DNA from: Pseudomonadota bacterium
GTDB lineage: Bacteria; Pseudomonadota; Gammaproteobacteria; Burkholderiales; Burkholderiaceae_C
Assembly (NCBI GenBank): GCA_021848345.1
Contig: JAJZUV010000003.1
Coordinates: forward strand, 124,001 to 188,000
DNA: 64,000 nt
Reading direction: 5' to 3'
Positions 1-8,308 of the stretch are shown here, in pieces. Position numbers and translations under genes: made by a program. Within the stretch, counting starts at the first letter, position 1; each line of letters begins with the position of its first letter. A model generated the notes under the pieces. That model worked only from the letters and a program-made list of their open reading frames with translations, made no database searches and was not told where the DNA came from.

Positions 1-251
1 TCCGTGTACAGACCGCCGATGATGTAGGCGTACGCCACGGTGCTGGCGCCCGCCGGCAGATTGGCCTGGCTCAGGTCGATGCTCAGCGGCACTTTCATGC
101 CGCTCGACGTCGAGGCCGCGGTACCGCTGGTGGCTGCCGAAGCGCTCGTGCCGCCGGCTCCGCCTCCGCCGCCGCACGCGGAGAGCATGGCTGCCCCGCC
201 CACGCCCAGAAGAAATCCGCGACGCGAAACCGGTCGGGCAGCTTGTTCCAT
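1..251 (-). CDS. Tat-type lipoprotein, N-terminal part only
   Basis: The gene starts at ATG 251 and runs off the left edge, so only about 83 residues are visible. An AGGGG ribosome-binding site lies just upstream. The N-terminus reads as a twin-arginine signal (SRRGFLLG, residues 9-16), a short hydrophobic stretch and a lipobox ending in LSAC at about residue 26. A Gly/Ala/Ser/Thr-rich linker follows. The mature part begins with VPLSIDLSQANLPAG and then AYAYIIGGLYT. This suggests a folded protein exported by Tat and anchored as a lipoprotein. The start of the mature region loosely recalls secreted beta-1,3-glucanase-like proteins, but too little is present for a functional call. Confidence 0.7.
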   Translation of the reverse strand, partial: MEQAARPVSRRGFLLGVGGAAMLSACGGGGGAGGTSASAATSGTAASTSSGMKVPLSIDLSQANLPAGASTVAYAYIIGGLYT

Positions 252-427
252 GAGATGGATTCCCCTCGTTGCAGAAAGTGAGCGATGTGTGCGATTGAGT
301 CTACTGGCCCTTCATTTCACCTCTCAACACAATGTTCTGGAGTTGCCGGAAAAAGACAAAATCCAATCCACTGGTTGTGTGCGTGCGCTGCATAACCGCA
401 GATCCGAGACTCCGCGAAGCCCAGAAC

Positions 428-453
428 AAAAAGCCCCGCTCGATGGCGGGGCC
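428..453 (-). terminator. Intrinsic terminator of the tRNA-Arg gene
   Basis: On the minus strand a 7-bp GCCCCGC/GCGGGGC stem with a 6-nt loop is followed by a run of five T. It lies about 30 nt beyond the 3' end of the tRNA and points the right way to end its transcript. Confidence 0.75.
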
Positions 454-481
454 TGCAACTACATGATTTTCTTACAGGAAT

Positions 482-557
482 TGGCGCGCCCGGCTGGGAT
501 CGAACCAGCGACCCTCGGCTTCGGAGGCCGATACTCTATCCACTGAGCTACGGGCGC
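482..557 (-). tRNA. tRNA-Arg (anticodon CCG)
   Basis: A complete 76-nt cloverleaf including an encoded CCA end. The acceptor arms GCGCCCG and CGGGCGC pair over seven bases. The D-arm contains GCTC, the anticodon loop is CTCCGAA with anticodon CCG, and the T-loop contains TTCGATC. Anticodon CCG reads the arginine codon CGG, which is frequent in a genome this GC-rich. Confidence 0.95.
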
Positions 558-846
558 ATGGCGCCGGAGGCGGGGTCCGGGCCAAACCGACAGTGTAACG
601 CCTTGCACACCCCGAGGGACAGCGCGGCGGCGCGCGCACGCCCGGTGGCTGGCACGTGGCCGCGGCGCGCCGGGCCTGCCACGGCGGGGCCCGCAAGGTG
701 CTGATGGTCGTCAACTCCGCGCACGTGCGGCGGTGCAGCAGGGTGCCGCGCGTGCCCATGGGTGTGCGGGCGTCCTATCATGCACACCGCAACTGCGGCG
801 CGGCCCTCGCGGGAGCCGCGCCATTCGCGACCTTTCTGCACCGACC

Positions 847-1434
847 ATGAGCGCACACGACTCCAATCATTCCAAGGGCCATGCCGCGCCCGCCGACGCT
901 TCGACCGGGGCCCTGCCCTTCGCGCCCACGCTGCGCAAGCTGATCGTGATCCTGCTGGTGGGCTTCGCGGTGCCGGTGATCATCCTGGTGCTGATCGCCC
1001 ACTTCATCGCCAGCGAGACGGAGCCGCCCGCATCCACCGAAGCGGTGGGCACGCAGGCCTCCACCGACCAGCGCATCGCCCCGGTGGCGCAGGCCAGCGC
1101 GGCCGCGCCGGCCGCCGCCAGCGCCAGCACCCCCGCGGCGACCGCCGCCGCCAGCGCCGCTCCCGCCGCCGGCGCCACGGTGGCCGATGCCGGCAAGAAG
1201 GTCTACGAAAGCACCTGCATCGCCTGCCACGGCGCCGGCGTCGCCGGCGCGCCCAAGTTCGGCGACAAGGCCGACTGGGCGTCGATCATCGCCCAGGGCA
1301 TGCCCACGCTGTACGACCGCGCGCTGCACGGCTACACCGGCAAGCGCGGCATGATGCCCCCGAAGGGCGGCAGCACGGCCAGCGACGCCGATGTGAAGGC
1401 CGCGGTCGACTACATGGTGGCCGCCGCCAAGTAA
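847..1434 (+). CDS. Membrane-anchored cytochrome c5-like protein
   Basis: A 195-residue protein. Residues about 31-54 form one strongly hydrophobic N-terminal helix, probably an uncleaved anchor. Residues 57-112 are a flexible Ala/Pro/Thr-rich linker. The C-terminal domain has a single haem c motif CIACH (124-128) and a MMPPKGG segment (169-175) whose methionine is the expected sixth ligand, the arrangement of cytochrome c5 family proteins. It probably shuttles electrons in the periplasm while tethered to the inner membrane, for instance to a terminal oxidase. The gene stands alone. The 289 bp upstream hold no gene; a TATCAT hexamer at 776-781 could be a -10 element, but no good -35 accompanies it. 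The redox partner is unknown. Confidence 0.85.
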   Translation: MSAHDSNHSKGHAAPADASTGALPFAPTLRKLIVILLVGFAVPVIILVLIAHFIASETEPPASTEAVGTQASTDQRIAPVAQASAAAPAAASASTPAATAAASAAPAAGATVADAGKKVYESTCIACHGAGVAGAPKFGDKADWASIIAQGMPTLYDRALHGYTGKRGMMPPKGGSTASDADVKAAVDYMVAAAK

Positions 1435-1472
1435 GGGCATGCGCGGCGCGCCCGCCGTGCCGGCGCGCGCGT

Positions 1473-2057
1473 TCAGCGCCAGCGCGGCAGCGCCGACGGG
1501 CTGGCTTGAAAACCCAGGCGCGACTCGACGTCGCCCGGCTCCAGGGGCTGCAGCGCCAGCGGCGCGGCGCCGGGCAGGCGCAAGGTGGTGAGCGCCTCGT
1601 CCAGCCAGGGTTCCAGCAGCACGACGTCCAGGCTGTGCAGCAGGCCCGGGCCCGCGCCGGTACGCAGCCACACGCGCCCGCGCTGGTCCAGCCAGGCCTC
1701 GAGCGCCTCGCAGTCCACCCCGGTGTGGGTGCTCCAGCGCACGGACCGCGCATCGGATTGCAGGCGCAGGATCAGCGGCGCCGCCTCGAGTTCCACGTAG
1801 ACCTGCTGCGGCCCGTTCTGGAAATACCAGCAGCCCTGCGCGTCGGGCTGGTAGTTGCGCGCGACGAAGCCGCACAGGCCCTCGTGCAGCAGCCGGCTGG
1901 CGCCTTGCTTGTCCAGCGCGCCGTCGTCGCGCCGCGGCCAGGGCAGCGCCTGGGCATCGCGAATCCACCACTGCCCGCGCGCATCCAGCCCGAGCCAGCC
2001 CGCACAGGCCGGAACCTGGGGCCAGCGGCGCATGGCCTGCAGGACCTGCTCATCCAT
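1473..2057 (-). CDS. Conserved protein of unknown function (DUF2946-like)
   Basis: A 194-residue soluble protein without signal peptide or membrane segment. It opens with MDEQVLQAMRRWPQVPACAG and contains GWLGLDARGQWWIRD, NYQPDAQGCWYFQNGPQQVYVEL and a C-terminal half rich in Trp, Leu and Asp. I recognise this as the type of small conserved beta-proteobacterial protein usually annotated only with a DUF number; I recall DUF2946 but am not certain of the number. No catalytic motif is evident. It is the last of a run of minus-strand genes (purU, NTF2-like protein, this gene), 57 bp after its upstream neighbour, and it converges with the cytochrome gene. Confidence 0.7.
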   Translation of the reverse strand: MDEQVLQAMRRWPQVPACAGWLGLDARGQWWIRDAQALPWPRRDDGALDKQGASRLLHEGLCGFVARNYQPDAQGCWYFQNGPQQVYVELEAAPLILRLQSDARSVRWSTHTGVDCEALEAWLDQRGRVWLRTGAGPGLLHSLDVVLLEPWLDEALTTLRLPGAAPLALQPLEPGDVESRLGFQASPSALPRWR

Positions 2058-2114
2058 GGCGCATGGGCCGCCGCCGCGGGCAGCGACGCCCGCCGCAGGC
2101 GTGGCAGTCGCGCA

Positions 2115-2564
2115 TCAATGCAACTGCTCCGACTGGGCCAGCAACTCGCCGGTCTCGTCGAGGGTGCCGGGACTGGCGTGGTGCATCACCATGCGCCAGC
2201 CCTGGGGCGTGCGCAGGTAGACGTTGGTGGCCAGCACGCAGGCGTAGGCCGCCGGCGCGCCGCGCGGCAGGCTCACGCGCTCGACCACGTTGTGCACCGC
2301 GCATCCCATGCTGACGGTGCGCAGCACGCGCTCCGGCGTGACCGGCAGCGCGCCGCCCCCCAGAAGCTGTTCGAAACTGGCCCGGATGGCGGCCGCACCG
2401 ACCAGGCGCGGGCCCCCAGGGTGTATGCACACCGGCTCGTCGTCCTCGCTCCACACGCGCATCACGGCTTCGGCGTCGCCGGCCTGCAGGGCTTCGTAGA
2501 AGGCGGCTTCGGCGGCCTCGGCGGAACTCAGCGGACCGCTGGCGGCAAGGGGATTGCGGGGCAT
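2115..2564 (-). CDS. NTF2-like / SnoaL-fold protein
   Basis: A 149-residue protein with the pattern of the nuclear transport factor 2-like superfamily. An N-terminal helix contains AAFYEALQAGDAEAVMRVW, then comes WSEDDEPVCIHPGGPRL, a second helix with IRASFEQLL, and beta strands ending in TPQGWRMVMHHASPG. Members of this fold are small cone-shaped proteins, some enzymes and some ligand-binding, and often of unknown substrate. ATG 2564 was chosen because the sequence upstream in the same frame is arginine-rich shadow of purU. The gap to purU is only 34 bp, so the two are probably cotranscribed. There is no direct evidence of function. Confidence 0.8.
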   Translation of the reverse strand: MPRNPLAASGPLSSAEAAEAAFYEALQAGDAEAVMRVWSEDDEPVCIHPGGPRLVGAAAIRASFEQLLGGGALPVTPERVLRTVSMGCAVHNVVERVSLPRGAPAAYACVLATNVYLRTPQGWRMVMHHASPGTLDETGELLAQSEQLH

Positions 2565-2598
2565 CGGCGACTCCGTGCGCGGCGTCGGCCGCGGGCCT

Positions 2599-3474
2599 TC
2601 ACTTGAACACGACCGTCTTGTGGCCGTTGCGCAGGATGCGGTGCTCGACATGCCAGCGCACCGCGCGCGCCAGCACCTGGTTCTCCACGTCCTGTCCCAC
2701 CGAGGTGAGCTCGTCGGCGTCCAGGCCGTGGTCCACGCGCTGCACGTCCTGCTCGATGATAGGGCCCTCGTCCAGCTCGGGCGTCACGTAGTGCGCGGTG
2801 GCGCCGATCAGTTTCACGCCGCGCTCATGGGCCTGGCGATACGGACGCGCGCCCTTGAAACTGGGCAGGAAGGAATGGTGGATGTTGATCGCGCGTCCGT
2901 CCAGCGCGGCGCAGAACTCGGCGCTCAGGATCTGCATGTAGCGCGCCAGCACCAGCAGTTCCACGCCCTGCTCGCGCATCAGGGCCTCGATGCGCAGCTC
3001 CTGCGCGCGCTTGGTCGGCGCATCGGCCCCGGCGGCCAGCGGCTCGTGGTGGAAGGGGACCTCGTAATGCGCCGCCAGCGAGGCGCAGTCGCGGTGGTTG
3101 GACACCACGCCGACCACGTCCATCGGGATCTGGCCGGCGCGCCAGCGAAACAGAAGGTCGTTGAGGCAGTGGGCCTGGCGGCTCACCGCGATCAGCACCC
3201 GCGGACGGCGCGCCAAGGCGTGGATGTGCGCCTGCATGCCGAAACGCTGGCGCAGGTCGGCGATCAGCAGCTCGACCTTCTCGGCCCCGTCCAGGTGCGC
3301 GGGGGCCGAGAAGTGCACCCGCATGAAGAACAGGCCGGTGCCGGGGTCGCCGAACTGCTGGGAATCGAGAATGTTGCACCCGGCCTGGTACAGCACGCCG
3401 GAAACCGAATAGACGATGCCCTTGGCATCGGCGCAGGACAGCGTGAGGATGAAGTCGTTGGCGGCTGGAGTCAT
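2599..3474 (-). CDS. purU: Formyltetrahydrofolate deformylase
   Basis: A 291-residue cytosolic enzyme that hydrolyses 10-formyltetrahydrofolate to tetrahydrofolate and formate, balancing one-carbon pools and supplying formate for purine synthesis. Residues about 8-80 form an ACT regulatory domain (LSCADAKGIVYSVSGVL), and residues about 90-280 form the formyltransferase-like catalytic domain. The signature NIHHSFLPSFKGA (197-209) and the TPELDEGPI segment with the catalytic Asp235 are intact. Length and domain order match the family. The start at ATG 3474 gives the usual short lead into the ACT domain. An NTF2-like gene follows at 34 bp. Confidence 0.96.
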   Translation of the reverse strand: MTPAANDFILTLSCADAKGIVYSVSGVLYQAGCNILDSQQFGDPGTGLFFMRVHFSAPAHLDGAEKVELLIADLRQRFGMQAHIHALARRPRVLIAVSRQAHCLNDLLFRWRAGQIPMDVVGVVSNHRDCASLAAHYEVPFHHEPLAAGADAPTKRAQELRIEALMREQGVELLVLARYMQILSAEFCAALDGRAINIHHSFLPSFKGARPYRQAHERGVKLIGATAHYVTPELDEGPIIEQDVQRVDHGLDADELTSVGQDVENQVLARAVRWHVEHRILRNGHKTVVFK

Positions 3475-3522
3475 GGCATGCGGCGGCGCGCGCCGACCAT
3501 CGGCGGCCCCGCCGGCATTCTA

Positions 3523-3532
3523 GGGAATTCCC
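3523..3532. promoter_or_regulatory. Perfect 10-bp palindrome upstream of purU
   Basis: GGGAATTCCC is a perfect palindrome in the 68 bp between the end of the isocitrate dehydrogenase gene and the start of purU. It could be an operator for purU, but a 10-bp palindrome can also arise by chance. Confidence 0.25.
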
Positions 3533-3542
3533 CTAAACGGAA

Positions 3543-4589
3543 TCAGGAATCGCCGAGTCGCGCCACCACGGCGGCCGCGAAGGTCTTCGTGTCGGCCTTG
3601 CCGCCCAGGTCGCCGGTGCGCACGCCGTCGGCGTTGAGGGTGCGCTCGATGGCGCGGCGCAGCCGCTCGCCCTTGTCCTTCAGGCCCACGTGGTCGAGCA
3701 TCATGCCCGCCGCCAGCATCAGCGCGACGGGGTTGGCGATGCCCTTGCCGGCGATGTCCGGCGCGGAGCCGTGCACGGCCTCGAAGATCGCCGCGTCCTG
3801 GCCGATGTTGGCGCCGGGCGCCATGCCCAGGCCGCCGACCAGGCCGGCGCACAGGTCGGACAGAATGTCTCCGAACAGGTTGGTGGTGACCAGACAGTCG
3901 AATTGCCAGGGGTTGATCACCAGTTTCATGCAGCAGGCGTCGACGATCACGTCGTCCAGCGCGATGCGGTCGGCGTACTTCTCCTTGTGGATCTGGTAGG
4001 CGGTTTCCAGGAAGATGCCGGTCAGCGCCTTCATGATGTTGGCCTTGTGCACGACGGTCATCTTCTTGCGCCCCAGCGCGATGGCGGTGCTGAAGGCGTA
4101 GTCCAGGATGTGGCGCGCGCCCTGGCGGGTGTTCACGCCCGTGGACATGGCCACCGCGTGCGGATCGTCGTCGATCGGGATGTAGTGCTCGTAGCCCATG
4201 TACAGGCCCTCGACGTTCTCCCGGAACACCAGCAGGTCGATGTTGTCGAAGCGCCCGCCGGGGATCATGGTCTTCGCCGGACGCATGTTGGCGTACAGGT
4301 GGAAGGCCTCGCGCAGACGCACGTTGGACGAACGGTAGCCGCCGCCCGACGGGGTCTCCAGCGGCCCCTTGAGGGCCAGCCGGGTGCGCCGGATGCTGTC
4401 CAGCGTGGCCTGCGGCAGCGGGTCGCCCGCGGCCTTCACGCCGCCCAGGCCGGCGATCTGCGGATCCCATTCGAAGGGAGCCTGCAGGGCCTCCAGCACG
4501 CGCAGCGTGGCTTCCATGATTTCCGGCCCGATGCCATCGCCGGCGATCAGGGTTGCGGGGATGCGGCTTGCGGGGGTGCTGTCGGCCAT
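3543..4589 (-). CDS. Isocitrate dehydrogenase (probably NAD-dependent)
   Basis: A 348-residue member of the beta-decarboxylating dehydrogenase family, which includes isocitrate, isopropylmalate and tartrate dehydrogenases. Visible features are the N-terminal GDGIGPEIM (18-26), the substrate loop SSNVRLRE (87-94), whose Ser and Asn fit isocitrate better than isopropylmalate, NVEGLYMGYEHY, the catalytic KANIMK region, TTNLFGDILSDL for metal binding, and the cofactor loop HGSAPDIAGKGIANP. The short length and cofactor loop resemble the NAD-type isocitrate dehydrogenase, which makes 2-oxoglutarate in the TCA cycle. No leuB or leuCD is nearby. Cofactor preference is inferred. A CTCCTG-type ribosome-binding site (complement AGGAG) precedes ATG 4589. 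Confidence 0.85.
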   Translation of the reverse strand: MADSTPASRIPATLIAGDGIGPEIMEATLRVLEALQAPFEWDPQIAGLGGVKAAGDPLPQATLDSIRRTRLALKGPLETPSGGGYRSSNVRLREAFHLYANMRPAKTMIPGGRFDNIDLLVFRENVEGLYMGYEHYIPIDDDPHAVAMSTGVNTRQGARHILDYAFSTAIALGRKKMTVVHKANIMKALTGIFLETAYQIHKEKYADRIALDDVIVDACCMKLVINPWQFDCLVTTNLFGDILSDLCAGLVGGLGMAPGANIGQDAAIFEAVHGSAPDIAGKGIANPVALMLAAGMMLDHVGLKDKGERLRRAIERTLNADGVRTGDLGGKADTKTFAAAVVARLGDS

Positions 4590-4627
4590 GCCTGGTCTCC
4601 TGAAGGTGGCGCCATCGATCGTTCGTT

Positions 4628-4645
4628 GCCGATGGCCTCATCGGC
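4628..4645 (-). promoter_or_regulatory. Stem-loop in the leader of the isocitrate dehydrogenase gene
   Basis: GCCGATG and CATCGGC pair perfectly over 7 bp around a 4-nt loop, about 40 nt upstream of the start codon. There is no T-run, so it is not an obvious terminator. It might stabilise the mRNA or be a protein-binding site. Confidence 0.35.
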
Positions 4646-4712
4646 ACAACCTAAGCATATACGCGCCAACGTTGCGGGAAGCTGACGCGAGGCTCCGCGC
4701 GTCGCGGCGCGC

Positions 4713-5516
4713 TCAGGCCTCGGCCCGGGGCGGATCCAGGAAACCGCCGGCGCGCCAGGTCAGCACCAGGGTGTCGCGGCAGCCGCCGCCGCCCTCGACC
4801 TCGGGCAGGATGGGCGTGGTCTCGTGGATCACCCGCGTGTCGTCCATGAGCAGCGCGCTCCACGGCTGGTCCAGCGTGAAACGCACGCCGCGCGCGCCCT
4901 GCAGCTCGAACACCCGGCTCTCGCCGCCGCGGATGCCGCGGCGCTGCGCCAGCAGCACGGCGACGAAGTCCACGCCGTCGCGGTGCGCCCCCTCGGGCGT
5001 GGGCCGGCCGATGCCCTCGGCGGTGTCGATGCGGAACTGGTGCGCCTCGACGTACCAGCGCGGCTGCGGACGCAACTGCGCGAACAGCGTGCCCAGCGAA
5101 CCCAGCAGCGCCTCCCAGCAGGGCATCGCGCCCAGGCGCGCATCCAGCGGCTCCAGCCAGCGCACCAGCCCGCCGTGCAGCGCGTTGTAGGTCAGCGGCT
5201 GGTAATGCGCGCGATGCGCGACCTGGCGCACGCCGCGCGGGTCGTCGCCCAGTTCGTGCACGAAGCTGCCGTGCCGGCGCCGGCGATAGCGCCCGCCGTC
5301 CTTCAGGTAGGGGTCGGCCGGCAGCTCGTCCCACAGCGGCAGGGCCGGCGCGAAATCGGCGGGCGAGCACCCGCACAGCTCGCCGAGCTGCGCCGGCTGC
5401 AGCAGCGCGAAGCCCTGTTCGCGCAGGCGCAGCAGCAGCGCCTCGCGCAGATCCCCGCCCGGCGACCCGGCACGAGGCGCCGCGGCGAATCCCGGGCCCA
5501 GATCGAAGTCCAGCAT
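4713..5516 (-). CDS. 2-oxoglutarate/Fe(II) dioxygenase
   Basis: A 267-residue soluble protein of the 2OG-Fe dioxygenase family that includes free L-isoleucine hydroxylases (PF10014 type). The iron triad is visible: His178 and Asp180 in the HRD motif of GAHRDGVDF, and distal His231 in TRVIHETTP. The Arg247 of CRDTLVLTW sits where the residue binding the 2-oxoglutarate carboxylate is expected. The N-terminal part contains [14 protein letters not shown] and [10 protein letters not shown], typical of the family. The expected reaction is hydroxylation or sulfoxidation of a free amino acid or small acid coupled to 2-oxoglutarate decarboxylation; the substrate is unknown. It lies between glnS and the isocitrate dehydrogenase gene on the same strand, 30 bp downstream of glnS, so it may be cotranscribed with glnS. 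Confidence 0.85.
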   Translation of the reverse strand: MLDFDLGPGFAAAPRAGSPGGDLREALLLRLREQGFALLQPAQLGELCGCSPADFAPALPLWDELPADPYLKDGGRYRRRRHGSFVHELGDDPRGVRQVAHRAHYQPLTYNALHGGLVRWLEPLDARLGAMPCWEALLGSLGTLFAQLRPQPRWYVEAHQFRIDTAEGIGRPTPEGAHRDGVDFVAVLLAQRRGIRGGESRVFELQGARGVRFTLDQPWSALLMDDTRVIHETTPILPEVEGGGGCRDTLVLTWRAGGFLDPPRAEA

Positions 5517-5546
5517 GGTCGGCGGCTCCCGTCGTGTGCGCGGGCT

Positions 5547-7319
5547 TCAACGCCCGTCGCGCAACCCGGTGGTGCGGTTGAACACCAGGCGCCCCGCGGA
5601 ATGCTCGCGCAGGTCGGCCACGAAATAGCCATGGCGCTCGAACTGGAACGAACTCCCGGGCTCGGCCGCGCCCAGCGAGGGCTCCACCCACGCCCGCACG
5701 ACGCGCAGGCTGTCGGGGTTCAGCGCCTGCAGGAAATCCGCCCCGCCCGCGTCGGGCTGGTCGGCCAGGAACAGCCGGTCGTACATGCGCACCTCGGCCG
5801 CCAGCGCATCGCAGGCGCCGACCCAGGTGATCACGCCCTTGACCTTCACGGCCGCCGCCCCGGGGGTTCCGCTGCGCGTGTCGGGCAGGATGCGCGCATG
5901 CACCTCGCGCACGCTGCCGTCGTCCGCGCGCTCTGCGCCGGTGCACTCGACCACGTAGCCGTACTTGAGGCGCACGCGTCCGCCCGGGTACAGGCGGAAA
6001 AAGCCCTTGGGCGGCTCGAACTCGAAATCCGAGCGCTCGATCCACACCCGAGGGCCGAGCTGGAACTCGCGCTGGCCGCGCTCGGGCTGATGCGGGTGCA
6101 CGGGGGCCTGGCAGGTTTCCAGCCGGCCCGCGCCGATCACCTCGTCCCAGTTGTCCAGCACCAGCGGCACCGGATCCAGCACCGCCATCGCACGCGGCGC
6201 GCGCGGGTCGAGGTCGTCGCGCAGCGCGCCCTCCAGCACGGAATAGTCGATCCAGGAATCCGACTTGCTCACGCCGATGCGCTCGGCGAACAGGCGCAGC
6301 GCGCCGGGGGTGTAGCCGCGGCGGCGCAAGCCGGCGATGGTGGGCAGGCGCGGGTCGTCCCAGCCGCTCACGCGCCCCTCCTCCACCAGTTGGGCCAGCT
6401 TGCGCTTGCTGGTCAGCACGCTGCTGAGGTTCAGGCGCGCGAATTCGTACTGGCGCGGCAGCGGGCGCTCCAGCAGGCCGAGCCCGGCCAGGCGCTCGAG
6501 CAGCCAGTCGTAGAAGGGCCGCTGGTCCTCGAACTCCAGGGTGCACAGGCTGTGGGTGATGCGCTCCAGCGCGTCCTCGATGGGATGCGCGAAGGTGTAC
6601 ATGGGGTAGATGCACCAGCGGTCGCCGGTGCGGTGATGATGCGCGAAGCGGATGCGGTACAGCGCCGGGTCGCGCAGGTTCAGGTTCGGCGAGGCCATGT
6701 CGATGCGCGCGCGCAGCACCATCGAGCCTTCGGCGTGGCGGCCCTCGCGCATCTCCCGGAAGCGCTGCAGGCTCTCGGCCGCGGGACGATCCCGCCAGGG
6801 GCTGGGCACGCCGGGCTCGGTCAGCGTGCCGCGGTTGCGCCGCATGTCCTCGGCGCTTTGCTCGTCCACGTAGGCCAGGCCGGCCTCGATCAGCGCGCAG
6901 GCGGCGCGCCACATGAAATCGAAGTAGTCGCTCGCGAAATACTCGTGGCTCGTCCCGCCGCTGACCCAATCGAAGCCCAGCCAGCGCACGGCGTCGCGGA
7001 TCGCGTCCACGTATTCCTGGCTTTCCTTCTCGGGATTGGTGTCGTCCAGGCGCAGGTGGCACACGCCGCCGTAGTCGGCGGCCAGGCCGAAGTTCAGGCA
7101 GATGCTCTTGGCATGCCCGATGTGCAGGTAGCCGTTGGGCTCCGGCGGGAAGCGCGTGCGGATGCGCGCCGCGTCCAGCGGCACCTGCGCGAGTTCGGCC
7201 GCGTCGCCGGGGTGTCCGGCGAAATGCCGGCCCTGCAGCGCTCCCGAGGCGAGATCGGCCTCGATGATCTGGCGCAGGAAGTTGGAGGGTTTGGCGGATG
7301 CGGGTTCGGGAGTCGGCAT
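5547..7319 (-). CDS. glnS: Glutaminyl-tRNA synthetase
   Basis: A 590-residue class I aminoacyl-tRNA synthetase that charges tRNA-Gln. The HIGH motif is present in [13 protein letters not shown] (61-72) and a KMSKS equivalent in [24 protein letters not shown] distinguishes the GlnRS/GluRS group, and the C-terminal beta-barrel domains ([21 protein letters not shown]) are those of GlnRS. ATG 7319 was chosen because it begins [15 protein letters not shown] just before the conserved domain; the in-frame upstream sequence is intergenic. A dedicated GlnRS does not by itself rule out an indirect GatCAB route, which this window cannot address. Confidence 0.97.
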   Translation of the reverse strand: MPTPEPASAKPSNFLRQIIEADLASGALQGRHFAGHPGDAAELAQVPLDAARIRTRFPPEPNGYLHIGHAKSICLNFGLAADYGGVCHLRLDDTNPEKESQEYVDAIRDAVRWLGFDWVSGGTSHEYFASDYFDFMWRAACALIEAGLAYVDEQSAEDMRRNRGTLTEPGVPSPWRDRPAAESLQRFREMREGRHAEGSMVLRARIDMASPNLNLRDPALYRIRFAHHHRTGDRWCIYPMYTFAHPIEDALERITHSLCTLEFEDQRPFYDWLLERLAGLGLLERPLPRQYEFARLNLSSVLTSKRKLAQLVEEGRVSGWDDPRLPTIAGLRRRGYTPGALRLFAERIGVSKSDSWIDYSVLEGALRDDLDPRAPRAMAVLDPVPLVLDNWDEVIGAGRLETCQAPVHPHQPERGQREFQLGPRVWIERSDFEFEPPKGFFRLYPGGRVRLKYGYVVECTGAERADDGSVREVHARILPDTRSGTPGAAAVKVKGVITWVGACDALAAEVRMYDRLFLADQPDAGGADFLQALNPDSLRVVRAWVEPSLGAAEPGSSFQFERHGYFVADLREHSAGRLVFNRTTGLRDGR

Positions 7320-7556
7320 GGATCGGAACGTGGCGGCGGCGCGTCCCTCGCTGGGGACCTTTGCGGGCAAAACCCTATTGTCCGCCAAGCGCGCCTGCCC
7401 ACGCCAGAGCCCGCCCACCCCGCGCCGCGGGGCCATCCCGGCACGCCCGCGGACGTCGCTCCGCCGCACCGTAGAATGACAGCCCTCCCGGCGCCGTGCG
7501 GCGCCGCGAACCCCCTACCCACCGATGGCGCCTGCGCGCGCCGGGAGCGAAACCTT

Positions 7557-8279
7557 ATGGCCGGCCACTCCAAATGGGCCAACATCCAGCATCGCAAGGG
7601 CCGCCAGGATGAAAAGCGCGGCAAGATCTGGACCAAGATCATCCGCGAGGTCACCGTGGCCGCCAAGCTCGGCGGCGGCGACCCGAACGCCAACCCGCGG
7701 CTGCGCCTGGCGGTGGACCGCGCGCGCGAGGTCAACATGCCGGCCGACAACCTCAAGCGGGCGATCGATCGCGGCACCGGCAACCTGGAAGGCGCGCACT
7801 ACGAGGAAATCCGCTACGAGGGCTACGGCCCCGGCGGCGCGGCCATGATCATCGACTGCATGACCGACAACCGGGTGCGCACGGTGGCCGAGGTGCGCCA
7901 CGCACTGTCCAAGTTCGGCGGCAACCTGGGCACCGAAGGCTCGGTGGCCTTCCAGTTCAAGCATTGCGGCCAGTTCCTGTTCGCCCCCGGCACGCCCGAG
8001 GACAAGGTGATGGAAGCCGCGCTCGAAGGCGGCGCCGAGGACGTGAACACCCTCGACGACGGCTCGGTCGAGGTGCTGTGCGAGCCGGCCGACTTCGGTG
8101 CCGTCGCCGCCAGCCTGCAGGCGGCCGGGCTCAAGCCGGAATATTCCGAACTGGGCATGAAGCCCAGCGTCGAAGTGGAACTGTCCGGCGCCGACGCCGA
8201 ACGCATGCACAAGCTGGTGGACGCGCTCGAGGATCTCGACGACGTGCAGCGCGTCGACCACAACGCCATCCTGCCGTGA
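7557..8279 (+). CDS. yebC: YebC/PmpR-family regulator (TACO1-like)
   Basis: A 240-residue cytosolic protein opening with [18 protein letters not shown], the unmistakable start of the YebC family. [20 protein letters not shown] and [15 protein letters not shown] in the first half and the acidic C-terminus ([11 protein letters not shown]) complete the three-domain pattern. Family members are described as transcriptional regulators in some bacteria and, more recently, as factors that relieve ribosome stalling. A TAGAAT hexamer at 7472-7477 is a plausible -10. purD follows 29 bp downstream on the same strand. Confidence 0.95.
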   Translation: MAGHSKWANIQHRKGRQDEKRGKIWTKIIREVTVAAKLGGGDPNANPRLRLAVDRAREVNMPADNLKRAIDRGTGNLEGAHYEEIRYEGYGPGGAAMIIDCMTDNRVRTVAEVRHALSKFGGNLGTEGSVAFQFKHCGQFLFAPGTPEDKVMEAALEGGAEDVNTLDDGSVEVLCEPADFGAVAASLQAAGLKPEYSELGMKPSVEVELSGADAERMHKLVDALEDLDDVQRVDHNAILP

Positions 8280-8308
8280 GTCGCGGCATGGCCCAGACCC
8301 AAGCCCCC

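Noticed and set aside
472..759. Open frame running across the tRNA-Arg gene
   Set aside because: It includes the tRNA itself and has no protein-like features.
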